DNA of 64,000 nt from Micromonospora_H sonneratiae. Its GTDB lineage: Bacteria > Actinomycetota > Actinomycetes > Mycobacteriales > Micromonosporaceae. This document shows, one piece after another, positions 18,922-26,073 of this stretch; positions within the stretch are counted from its first letter, which is position 1; every line of letters begins with the position of its first letter. The stretch lies in contig NZ_JBHTMP010000017.1 of NCBI RefSeq assembly GCF_042679305.1, positions 1 to 64,000 on the forward strand, read 5' to 3'. The notes beneath the pieces were generated by a model that did not search any database, was not told where the DNA came from, and saw nothing but the letters and a program-made list of their open reading frames with translations. The position numbers and the translations under genes are program-made.

Positions 18922-19748
18922 TGGCGGTCAAGAAGGGCGCTGCGGCGACGAAGGCCGCAGGCAAGAACGAGGGCTGGAAGGCCTTCGGCTGGATCATGGG
19001 CGTTACGGCGGCCATCATCGCCGGCATCCTCGTCTTCTCGGACACGGACAACGACACCATGGTGCCCGCGCCGACCGCCACCGAGCGCACCGACACGGTC
19101 GCGATCCTCACCCGGGCCAGCCAGGCACAGAACATCTGCTACGGCTGGCAACTGGAGGGCGGCTACCGCAGCGACGCGGTCAGCGTCGGCTCCAACCTCG
19201 GTGACAACGTGCCGGTCGACGAGGACCCGACCCGCTGCCCGCGCTGGATCCTGGTCACCGCCGACGTCAACTACACGTCGGAGAGCAGCGAGAGCAACGA
19301 CTGGGTCTACGTCAACGTGAGAAGCTCCAGCGACCTTTCGACGATCGGCTTCACGGCCGGGTTGGAGCAGCTCGGGGTCGACGACGACGCCTTCCTCGAC
19401 GAGCCGGGCTGGGCCATCACCCGGGCCGCCGTCTTCCTACCGCTGCTGGCGGCCGAGCATGGGCTGGCTGAGCCCGTACCGGTCGTCACGGCGGATCCCG
19501 ACCCCACCGCGTCGGTTCCGCCGCTACCCGCCGCAGGCAACGACTTCCTGCGCGACCGCTGGGCCTACCTGCTCGGCGTGGCAGGCCTACTGCTCGTCAC
19601 GGTGCTGTTCGTGACGATCGGACTGGTGCAGCGCCGGCGTCGGTCGGCCGAACTCGTCGCCGCCGAACGTCGTGCCGCGTTGATCGCCGAGCGGCGGGCC
19701 AGCCGTGCTGGCGGATCAACGTTCTCCCAGAGCAAACGGAAGAAATGA
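18921..19748 (+). CDS. Bitopic membrane protein of the polyamine-synthase operon
   Basis: 275 aa. A basic N-terminus precedes one membrane helix (AFGWIMGVTAAIIAGILVF). An extracytoplasmic domain of about 160 residues follows, including ICYGWQLEGGYRSDAVSVG and a CPRW segment. A second helix (YLLGVAGLLLVTVLFVTIGL) leads to a highly basic cytoplasmic tail. The two cysteines (in NICYGW and RCPRW) could form a disulfide outside the cell. No named family recognised. It starts in a TGATG overlap and ends in an ATGA overlap, so it is co-translated with its neighbours. Confidence 0.8.
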   Translation: MAVKKGAAATKAAGKNEGWKAFGWIMGVTAAIIAGILVFSDTDNDTMVPAPTATERTDTVAILTRASQAQNICYGWQLEGGYRSDAVSVGSNLGDNVPVDEDPTRCPRWILVTADVNYTSESSESNDWVYVNVRSSSDLSTIGFTAGLEQLGVDDDAFLDEPGWAITRAAVFLPLLAAEHGLAEPVPVVTADPDPTASVPPLPAAGNDFLRDRWAYLLGVAGLLLVTVLFVTIGLVQRRRRSAELVAAERRAALIAERRASRAGGSTFSQSKRKK

Positions 19749-21328
19749 CCACCACCACCTCACCCCCTGCCCCACCGACCGTCCCCCGCTGGCGGCTGGC
19801 CCGCGCCTCCGTACTGGTCGCGGTCTTCGTCTGTGCCGCCTGCGGGCTGGTCTACGAACTCGCCCTGGTCGCGCTCGGCAGCTACCTGATCGGCGACACG
19901 GTGGGGCAGGCCTCCATCGTGCTCGGCGTGATGGTCTTCGCGATGGGTGTCGGCGCGCTGGCCGCCAAACCCTTCCAGTCGAAGGCCGCTGCCGCGTTCG
20001 CGGCCGTGGAACTCACCCTCGCGTTGCTCGGCGGACTCTCCGTGCTCGGGCTCTACGCCGCCTTCGCCTGGCTCGACCTCTACGCCCCCGCGCTGGTCGC
20101 CACCGCGTTCGTACTCGGCCTGCTGATCGGTGCGGAGATTCCGCTGCTGATGGTGCTCCTCCAGCGCATCCGTGAGCAGTCCGCCGGCAGCGCGGTCGCG
20201 GACCTGTTCGCCGCCGACTACGTCGGTGCCCTCCTCGGTGGGCTGGCCTTCCCGTTCCTGCTGATGCCCGTCTTCGGGCAACTACGCGGCGCGCTGGTCG
20301 TCGGCGCGGTGAACGCGATCGCCGGACTCGCCCTGGTCTTCACCGTCTTCCGGAAGGACCTGAGCCGCCGGGCACGTACCGTGCTCACCGCCGGCTCCGT
20401 CGTGGTCATGGTCTGCCTCGGGTACGCCTACGCGGTGGCGCACGACTTCGAGGTGACCGCACGTCAGCAGCTCTACCGTGATCCGGTGGTGCACGCCGAG
20501 CGCAGCCGCTACCAGGAGATCGTGCTGACCCGGTCGGTTCCGATGGTCTCGCAGGGCGTCACCGACCTGCGCCTCTACCTGAACGGGGACCTCCAGTTCA
20601 GCTCCGTCGACGAGTACCGCTACCACGAGGCGATCGTGCACCCGGTGCTGCGTGGCACCCGGGGATCGGTGCTGGTGCTCGGCGGTGGTGACGGGCTGGC
20701 CGTACGGGAGGTGCTGCGCTACCCCGACGTGAACTCGGTGACCGTGGTCGAGCTGGACCCGGCGGTGGTGCAGTTGGCCCGGACCGAGCCGCAGCTGCGC
20801 ACCCTCAACCGTGGGGCGTTCGACGACCCCCGGGTACGCCTGGTGCACACCGACGCCTTCGGCTGGCTGCGGGAGGTACGTGAGCGGTTCGACGCCGTCA
20901 TCGTGGACCTGCCGGACCCGGACGAGACCGCCACCGCGAAGCTCTACTCGATCGAGTTCTACACGCTGGTCCGGGCGGTGCTGGCCGACGGGGCGCGGAT
21001 GGTGGTGCAGTCCGGCTCGCCCTACTTCGCGCCCCGGTCGTACTGGTGCATCGAGCAGTCGATCCGTGCCGCCGGTTTCGCCACCACCCCGTACCACGTG
21101 GACGTGCCGTCCTTCGGCGACTGGGGCTTCCATCTCGCGAGCGCGGGTCCGGCCGCACCGGCGCTCGGCCTACCCGCCGACGTGCCGCAGTTGCGCTATC
21201 TCGACGCCGGCACGCTCGAAGCCGCCACCCACTTCCCGCCGGACCGGTCGCGGGTCGACGTGCCAGCCTCGACGCTGCTGCACCCCCGGGTGCTGGAGTT
21301 CGCCCGCGCCGAGTGGCGTAGCTACTGA
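19745..21328 (+). CDS. Membrane-fused polyamine aminopropyltransferase (SpeE-like)
   Basis: 527 aa. The first 225 residues carry seven or so membrane helices. The C-terminal half is a spermidine-synthase fold: VLVLGGGDGLAVREVLRY with GGGDG at 313-317, the VVELDP acidic loop, and VDLPDPDETATAKLYS carrying the catalytic-site Asp region. The C-terminal end is SFGDWGFHLAS. It should transfer an aminopropyl group from decarboxylated S-adenosylmethionine to a polyamine or related acceptor at the membrane. The substrate is unknown. It closes the overlapping gene run. Confidence 0.88.
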   Translation: MTTTTSPPAPPTVPRWRLARASVLVAVFVCAACGLVYELALVALGSYLIGDTVGQASIVLGVMVFAMGVGALAAKPFQSKAAAAFAAVELTLALLGGLSVLGLYAAFAWLDLYAPALVATAFVLGLLIGAEIPLLMVLLQRIREQSAGSAVADLFAADYVGALLGGLAFPFLLMPVFGQLRGALVVGAVNAIAGLALVFTVFRKDLSRRARTVLTAGSVVVMVCLGYAYAVAHDFEVTARQQLYRDPVVHAERSRYQEIVLTRSVPMVSQGVTDLRLYLNGDLQFSSVDEYRYHEAIVHPVLRGTRGSVLVLGGGDGLAVREVLRYPDVNSVTVVELDPAVVQLARTEPQLRTLNRGAFDDPRVRLVHTDAFGWLREVRERFDAVIVDLPDPDETATAKLYSIEFYTLVRAVLADGARMVVQSGSPYFAPRSYWCIEQSIRAAGFATTPYHVDVPSFGDWGFHLASAGPAAPALGLPADVPQLRYLDAGTLEAATHFPPDRSRVDVPASTLLHPRVLEFARAEWRSY

Positions 21329-21472
21329 CCTGCGTGTCATTACCACAACGACGTGGTGGTTCGGGTCGTCACGCTAGCGACGTGCAGATACGGTGAGTTC
21401 TCGTCACAAGGGCAACATCAGAGGCAAGGGTCCGGCGGTCCGGTTGGCGGGCAGCCCTACGGAAGGAGCACC

Positions 21473-22228
21473 GTGTCGGTTCCGATGAGTCCGGTTGCGC
21501 CGGCGGGCGGGCAGCGCCCGGGCGTCGTCAGCATTTCCAGCTATCTACTTTTCCTGGTCGCCGGGTTGCAGGTGCTCGGGCTCATCATGGCGCTGATGGT
21601 GATGAGCACCTTCAACGAGGTCTACGAGGAGCTGTACGCCGGTACCGAGATCGCCGATGCGGCCACCACGATCGCCACGATCACCCTGATCGGTACGTCG
21701 ATCGTCAGCCTGCTCATCGCGGCGGGTCTGGTGCTGCTGGCCATCTTCAACCTCAAGGGCAAGAACCCGTCCCGGATCGTGACCTGGGTCGTGGGCGGCA
21801 TCTTCGTCTGCTGCTCCGGCTTCGGACTGCTGGGGTCGGCCGTCGGCGGCATGATGCCCACGGAGACGGGTGGCACCACGACCGGGCCGGATCCGGCCGA
21901 GGTCCAGGAGGTCCTGTCCGACCGGCTGCCCGGCTTCTACGAGCCGCTCAGCCTCGCCATCAACGTGATTACGGTGATCGCGCTGCTGGTGTCGCTGATC
22001 CTGCTGGCCCTGCCCGCCGCCAACGAGTACTTCCGTAAGCCCCAGGCTGCCGGCTGGGAGCCGCCGGTACCGGGTGCCGCCTACCCGGGATACCCACAGG
22101 CGCAGCAGCCGTACCAGACCGAACAGCCGCCGTACCCGGGCCAGCAGCCGCCGTACCCCGGCGGGCAGCAGCCGCCGTACCCGGGTGGGCAGCAGCCGCC
22201 GTACCCGCCGGCACCGCCGGCGAGCTGA
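21473..22228 (+). CDS. Membrane protein with PPYPGGQQ-repeat tail
   Basis: 251 aa from GTG 21473, chosen because GGAAGGAG lies 4-11 bp upstream. Four membrane segments (YLLFLVAGLQVLGLIMALMV, IVSLLIAAGLVLLAIF, VVGGIFVCCSGFGLLGSAVGG, INVITVIALLVSLILLAL). The last 60 residues are Pro/Tyr/Gln-rich with four imperfect copies of PPYPGGQQ. Function unknown; such tails are frequent in actinobacterial membrane proteins and are probably disordered. It is separated by 144 bp from the SpeE-like gene and ends at a strong terminator. Confidence 0.78.
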   Translation: MSVPMSPVAPAGGQRPGVVSISSYLLFLVAGLQVLGLIMALMVMSTFNEVYEELYAGTEIADAATTIATITLIGTSIVSLLIAAGLVLLAIFNLKGKNPSRIVTWVVGGIFVCCSGFGLLGSAVGGMMPTETGGTTTGPDPAEVQEVLSDRLPGFYEPLSLAINVITVIALLVSLILLALPAANEYFRKPQAAGWEPPVPGAAYPGYPQAQQPYQTEQPPYPGQQPPYPGGQQPPYPGGQQPPYPPAPPAS

Positions 22229-22250
22229 TCGCAAAAGGTAGATCGTCGCG

Positions 22251-22296
22251 GATCCCCCCGAGTAGGTTCCAGTATCCAGGGACACTCGGGGGGATC
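22251..22296 (+). terminator. Rho-independent terminator
   Basis: A perfect 13-bp stem (22251-22263 with 22284-22296), 20-nt loop, followed by TTTC. It lies 22 bp after the membrane-protein stop. Confidence 0.9.
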
Positions 22297-22351
22297 TTTC
22301 AATTCGCGTATCCACCCCGGCCATCGACCGCGCCGACCTGAGGAGACCGCC

Positions 22352-23203
22352 GTGTCCACAGCGCCCGACCCGCACCGCGCCGATCCCGACCCGGCTGCGC
22401 CGTACCCGCCGTCGCCGGGTTCGGGACGACGGGCGATCATCACCGGGGCGACGGCCGGGATCGGCGCGGCGTTCGCCCGGCGGCTGGCCCAGGACGGCTG
22501 TCGGCTCGTCCTCGTTGCCCGGGACGAGCAGCGGCTGGCCGAGTCGGCGGCGGAGCTGTCCGACCGCTACGGCGCTACGGTGACCGTGCTTCCGGCGGAT
22601 CTGTCCACTGACGAAGGCTGTGCAGCGGTCGAGGAGCAGCTCCGCGAGCCGGTGGATCTGTTGGTCAACAACGCCGGCATCAGCCTCAACCGCTCGTTCC
22701 TGCGCTCGACCGTGGCGGACGAGACGCGGCTGCTGCGGCTCAACGTGCACGCGGTCATGCGGCTGACCCTCGCCGTACTGCCCGGCATGGTCGATCGTCG
22801 ACATGGGGCAGTGATAAATGTCTCTTCGGTTGCTGGCTTCGGCGCACTGATGCCCGGATCGACCTACCCGGCCAGCAAGGCATGGGTGACAAATTTCAGC
22901 GAGTCGATGGCCCAGTCGGTACGACGCTACGGCGTACGGGTGATGGCGCTCTGCCCCGGCTACACCCGTACGGAGTTTCACGACCGGGCCGGCATCAACA
23001 TGTCGAAGACGCCCGGGTGGATGTGGCTGCGGGCCGATGACGTGGTCCGGGATGCCCTACGTGACCTGGGGAAAGGCAAAATCGTCAGCGTTCCCGACTG
23101 GAAGTACAAGGTCGCCGTCTTCGGTATGCGGCACACGCCGGGCGGGCTGCTGCGGGCGGTCGGACGCAAGGGCCGGGGACGGCTCGGACGTGAGGAACGG
23201 TGA
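22352..23203 (+). CDS. Short-chain dehydrogenase/reductase
   Basis: 283 aa cytosolic NAD(P)-dependent oxidoreductase. A Pro-rich leader of about 25 residues precedes the Rossmann fold. Seen: cofactor motif TGATAGIGAA, NNAGIS, and the catalytic set with Ser in INVSSVAG and Tyr-Lys in the YPASKAW segment. The downstream CPGYTRTEFH is typical of the classical SDR group. Start GTG 22352 has GAGGAG upstream. Substrate unknown. A dehydrogenase next to pyrE is a recurring arrangement in actinobacteria, but no functional link is evident. Confidence 0.88.
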   Translation: MSTAPDPHRADPDPAAPYPPSPGSGRRAIITGATAGIGAAFARRLAQDGCRLVLVARDEQRLAESAAELSDRYGATVTVLPADLSTDEGCAAVEEQLREPVDLLVNNAGISLNRSFLRSTVADETRLLRLNVHAVMRLTLAVLPGMVDRRHGAVINVSSVAGFGALMPGSTYPASKAWVTNFSESMAQSVRRYGVRVMALCPGYTRTEFHDRAGINMSKTPGWMWLRADDVVRDALRDLGKGKIVSVPDWKYKVAVFGMRHTPGGLLRAVGRKGRGRLGREER

Positions 23204-23390
23204 TCCGACAACTGTTCGACAAATCTGTTCGCAGCCGGTTTTCCGGTCGTGCAGACGGGACGGTGGGCCCCACGTTGGAACCGGTTGGATTGATACGGAG
23301 AGTAGTCGGATAGGGCTGTCTCTGACCCTTCCGCAGCCGTGCCAGTCCGTATCTGCCCGGGTCATCCGTTCGGTCAATAGAGTCGCGCAG

Positions 23391-23396
23391 TACCCT
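23391..23396 (+). promoter_or_regulatory. Putative leaderless -10 element of pyrE
   Basis: TACCCT fits TANNNT and ends 8 bp before ATG 23405. No Shine-Dalgarno is present, which fits a leaderless transcript. Confidence 0.5.
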
Positions 23397-23404
23397 TGTC
23401 CGCC

Positions 23405-23944
23405 ATGGGGGACCACGACGACCTGCGTAAATTCATCACTGACCTAGCTGTTGTACATGGACGGGTGGTGTTGTCGTCAGGTCGAGAAGCGGACTGGTAC
23501 GTCGATCTGCGTCGCGTGACGCTCCATCACGCGGCGGCACCGTTGGTTGGTCGGGTACTCCTCGACCTCACCTCAGACTGGGAGTACGACGCGGTCGGTG
23601 GCCTGACGCTGGGCGCCGACCCGGTAGCCCTCTCGATGCTGCACGCGGCTTCCGCGACGCGGCCTGGGCTGGACGCCTTTGTGGTACGTAAATCAGAGAA
23701 GACGCACGGGTTGCAGCGTCGGATCGAAGGCCCGAATGTGGCCGGCCGCCGGGTGTTGGCGGTGGAAGATACCTCGACAACGGGGGGCAGTGTCCTCACC
23801 GCCGTCGAGGCGTTGCAAGAGGCCGGGGCCGAAGTCGTGGGTGTTGCGGTTATTGTTGATCGTGGCGCCGGCGACGCGGTGCGAGCCGCCGGATTGCCGT
23901 ACCGGGCGGCCTATACGTTGGCTGACCTCGGCCTTGTGGCCTAA
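23405..23944 (+). CDS. pyrE: Orotate phosphoribosyltransferase
   Basis: 179 aa. Converts orotate and PRPP to orotidine monophosphate in pyrimidine synthesis. The PRPP-binding motif VLAVEDTSTTGGSVLTAV lies near residues 117-134. The flexible-loop lysines are in VVRKSEKTHGLQRR, and the N-terminal SSGREADWYVDLR is typical for PyrE. The start ATG 23405 follows a probable leaderless promoter. Length is normal for actinobacterial PyrE. It is followed by an ArsR-type gene 57 bp downstream. Confidence 0.95.
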   Translation: MGDHDDLRKFITDLAVVHGRVVLSSGREADWYVDLRRVTLHHAAAPLVGRVLLDLTSDWEYDAVGGLTLGADPVALSMLHAASATRPGLDAFVVRKSEKTHGLQRRIEGPNVAGRRVLAVEDTSTTGGSVLTAVEALQEAGAEVVGVAVIVDRGAGDAVRAAGLPYRAAYTLADLGLVA

Positions 23945-24001
23945 AAATTTGCCGATTCGGATCTGCTGATATGCAGGCGGGTCGATGCTGCTGGTGGAAG
24001 G

Positions 24002-24379
24002 ATGGATTACGTGGGAACTGCGTTGGCTGAAATGACTATGCCTCAGATCTCGCCGCTTGCCGGCGAGCCAATCGAACGTGCCGATGCCGAGCGTCTCGCG
24101 GGGGTTCTCAAGGCCCTTGCCGACCCGGCTCGTCTTCGGCTGCTCAGCCTGATCCAGTCGGCGCCCGAGGGCGAGGCGTGCGTGTGTGACCTCACCGCAC
24201 CGCTTGGCCTCTCGCAGCCGACGGTCAGCCACCACTTGCGTATCCTCACCGAGGCCGGCTTGCTGGAGCGGGAGAAGCGCGGTGTGTGGGCGTACTACCG
24301 GCTGGTGCCGTCGGCGATCGCGACGATTGCCGACCTGCTGACCCCGCCCCGTAAGCGGGCGACCAAGAAGGCGCGCTGA
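24002..24379 (+). CDS. ArsR/SmtB-family metal-responsive repressor
   Basis: 125 aa winged-helix regulator. The DNA-recognition helix region CVCDLTAPLGLSQPTVSHHLRIL is intact, and the CVCDL pair of cysteines is the classical alpha-3 metal or arsenite-sensing site of ArsR. ATG 24002 has GGAAG only a few bases upstream; ATG 24035 is a possible later start. No transporter or arsenate reductase gene adjoins it, so the target is not obvious. It is followed by a strong terminator and then non-coding DNA with repeat elements that could be its binding region. Confidence 0.88.
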   Translation: MDYVGTALAEMTMPQISPLAGEPIERADAERLAGVLKALADPARLRLLSLIQSAPEGEACVCDLTAPLGLSQPTVSHHLRILTEAGLLEREKRGVWAYYRLVPSAIATIADLLTPPRKRATKKAR

Positions 24380-24392
24380 ATCAGAGTGAGCT

Positions 24393-24428
24393 GCCTGGTG
24401 CCGCCCCACTCGCGGGGTGGCACCAGGC
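24393..24428 (+). terminator. Very strong hairpin terminator after ArsR gene
   Basis: A 15-bp stem with one G-T wobble (24393-24407 with 24414-24428) and a 6-nt loop, 14 bp after the stop codon. Confidence 0.88.
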
Positions 24429-24604
24429 GGTCAACCGGGTGCGGTCACCGCAGTCGGTGATTCGACCTGCCCGCCGATTCTGATCGATCGCGATGAAACC
24501 GATCAGGCCCGCCCGACATCTCGACGTTGTTATCGGAGCGGCCTGCTTATCGGTACTGTCATCAGCGTCGACATCCACCGTCGGTGGCGCTTCTTCGCGT
24601 CACT

Positions 24605-24640
24605 GATCGGATTGACGTGGTCGCAGATCGGATTGACGTG
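24605..24640 (+). repeat. Two 15-bp direct repeats spaced two helical turns apart
   Basis: Perfect copies at 24605-24619 and 24626-24640 with a period of 21 bp, each containing TTGACG. The spacing of two DNA turns is what is expected of tandem protein-binding sites on one face of the helix. Confidence 0.8.
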
Positions 24641-24644
24641 CTTG

Positions 24645-24662
24645 ACTGACGGCACCGTCAGT
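24645..24662. promoter_or_regulatory. 8-2-8 palindrome
   Basis: ACTGACGG and CCGTCAGT around two bases, directly after the 15-bp repeats. It looks like a dimeric repressor site. No protein is assigned. Confidence 0.5.
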
Positions 24663-24975
24663 GCGAGTAGCGAGATGGTTACCCATCGGTTTCCGGCTGC
24701 TCCGATGTCCACCTCTGTGGGCGGTGCCTGTCCACCTCGCGGATGCTGCTGATGACGTCTGCGGTCCTCGCGATCGATCCAGCCGTCCTGGTGATCGATC
24801 TGCGGCTCTCGCGATCGGTAGTGCTTCCCTGCGGATCGGATCGGCACCACGCCGCCGCAGCTGGTGTCGATCGCCACAGTTGGGGTCGCCACAGCCGCAG
24901 CCGCCACGGTGAACCGGCTACCGCCGGCCCAGCCGTGACGACCCCGTGGATCCTGGCCCTGGCTGTTCGCGCTGT

Positions 24976-25929
24976 CTACTGCCCGTACGGCTGCTGACCG
25001 GAGGTCTGCTGGCCACCGTAGGTCTGTGGACCGCCGTACGTCTGCTGCCCGCCGTAGGTCTGCGGTCCGCCGTACGTCGGCTGCCCGTACGCCGGCTGCT
25101 GCTGCCCGTACGCCGGCTGCGTGGACGGTTGCTGGCCACCGTACGTCTGCTGGCCGTAGGCCGGCTGCTGCTGGCCGTACGCTGCCGGCTGGCCGTACGC
25201 CGGCAGTTGCTGGGTCTGGGTCTCCCCGTAGTGCTGCTGGGTCTCCTGGATCGCCTGCTCCGCGGCGGCCTTCTCCTCGGGGCTAGTGCCCTTCTTCGCG
25301 CCCATCCGCGCCCGGAGCAGCTCGATGATGATCGGTACGACCGAGATGAACACGATCGCGACCAGGATGAACTCGATGTTGGCCTTGACGAACGGGATCT
25401 GGCCGAGGAAGTAGCCGAGCACCGTGACACCGGTACCCCACAGGACGCCGCCGACGACGTTGTAGACCACGAACGTCTTGTAGTTCATCCGGCTCACCCC
25501 GGCCACGATCGGCGTGAAGGTCCGAACGATGGGTACGAAGCGGGCCAGGACGATCGAGCGGGCGCCGTACTTCTCGAAGAACTCATGCGCCTTGATCAGG
25601 TTTTCCTGCTTGAACAGCCGTGAGTTGGGGCGTCGGAACAACGCCGGCCCCACCCGTCGCCCGAACAGGTAACCCACCTGGTCACCGGCGATCGCCGCGA
25701 TCGTGATCAGCAGACACACCAGCCACAGCGGGTAGGTGATGTACTGCCCGTCGGCGGTGAGCAGACCGGTGGTGAACAGCAGCGAGTCACCCGGCAGGAA
25801 GAACCCGATCAGCAGGCCGGACTCGGCGAAGACGATGACCAGGATGCCGAGCAGCCCGAAGGTCGAGATCAACCACTCCGGATCCAGGAAATCGGGCCCC
25901 AGGGCCAGGGTGGTGGTGGGCGTCGGCAC
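24976..25929 (-). CDS. DedA-family membrane protein with long YGQ-rich tail
   Basis: 317 aa. The first 210 residues are a DedA/SNARE-associated domain: ESGLLIGFFLPGDSLLF, GDQVGYLFGRRVG, and RFVPIVRTFTPIVAGVSRM with the conserved arginines. Family members act in lipid flipping and membrane homeostasis; undecaprenyl-phosphate translocation has been shown for some. The last 90 residues (about 225-317) are Gln/Tyr/Gly-rich, with more than ten YGQ or YGG units. GTG 25929 has GGAGGT upstream. The tail is unusual for DedA and resembles a low-complexity, phase-separation-prone sequence; its function is unknown. Confidence 0.88.
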   Translation of the reverse strand: MPTPTTTLALGPDFLDPEWLISTFGLLGILVIVFAESGLLIGFFLPGDSLLFTTGLLTADGQYITYPLWLVCLLITIAAIAGDQVGYLFGRRVGPALFRRPNSRLFKQENLIKAHEFFEKYGARSIVLARFVPIVRTFTPIVAGVSRMNYKTFVVYNVVGGVLWGTGVTVLGYFLGQIPFVKANIEFILVAIVFISVVPIIIELLRARMGAKKGTSPEEKAAAEQAIQETQQHYGETQTQQLPAYGQPAAYGQQQPAYGQQTYGGQQPSTQPAYGQQQPAYGQPTYGGPQTYGGQQTYGGPQTYGGQQTSGQQPYGQ

Positions 25930-26073
25930 GAGGTGACCTCCGATGTCTTCCGGTCAGTGTCGGCTTTCATCCCCGTAGTGCCGGTGGCATGGTCTCTGCC
26001 CGCCACCGGCAACGGGCACGAAAATAGTCTAGGCCGCCTTCCGATACCCCCGGTGCGCGACGTCACACCAGGT

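Larger units (their letters stand above)
24429..24975. other. Non-coding stretch of about 550 bp with repeated motifs
   Basis: No credible gene in any frame: the available reading frames have poor codon bias and no recognisable protein. The stretch holds a 15-bp direct repeat, an 8-2-8 palindrome, and many GATCG clusters between 24770 and 24845. It lies between the ArsR gene (plus) and the DedA gene (minus), so it is the shared 3' side of both; nothing obvious requires it. Confidence 0.6.

Noticed and set aside
23963..23976. CTGC-N6-GCAG dyad before the ArsR gene as operator
   Set aside because: Arms of four bases are expected by chance in this GC content, and it does not resemble known ArsR sites.
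24530..24907. Minus-strand 125-codon frame in the non-coding block
   Set aside because: Atypical codon use, no family resemblance, and a repeated HVNPI segment merely reflects the DNA repeat.
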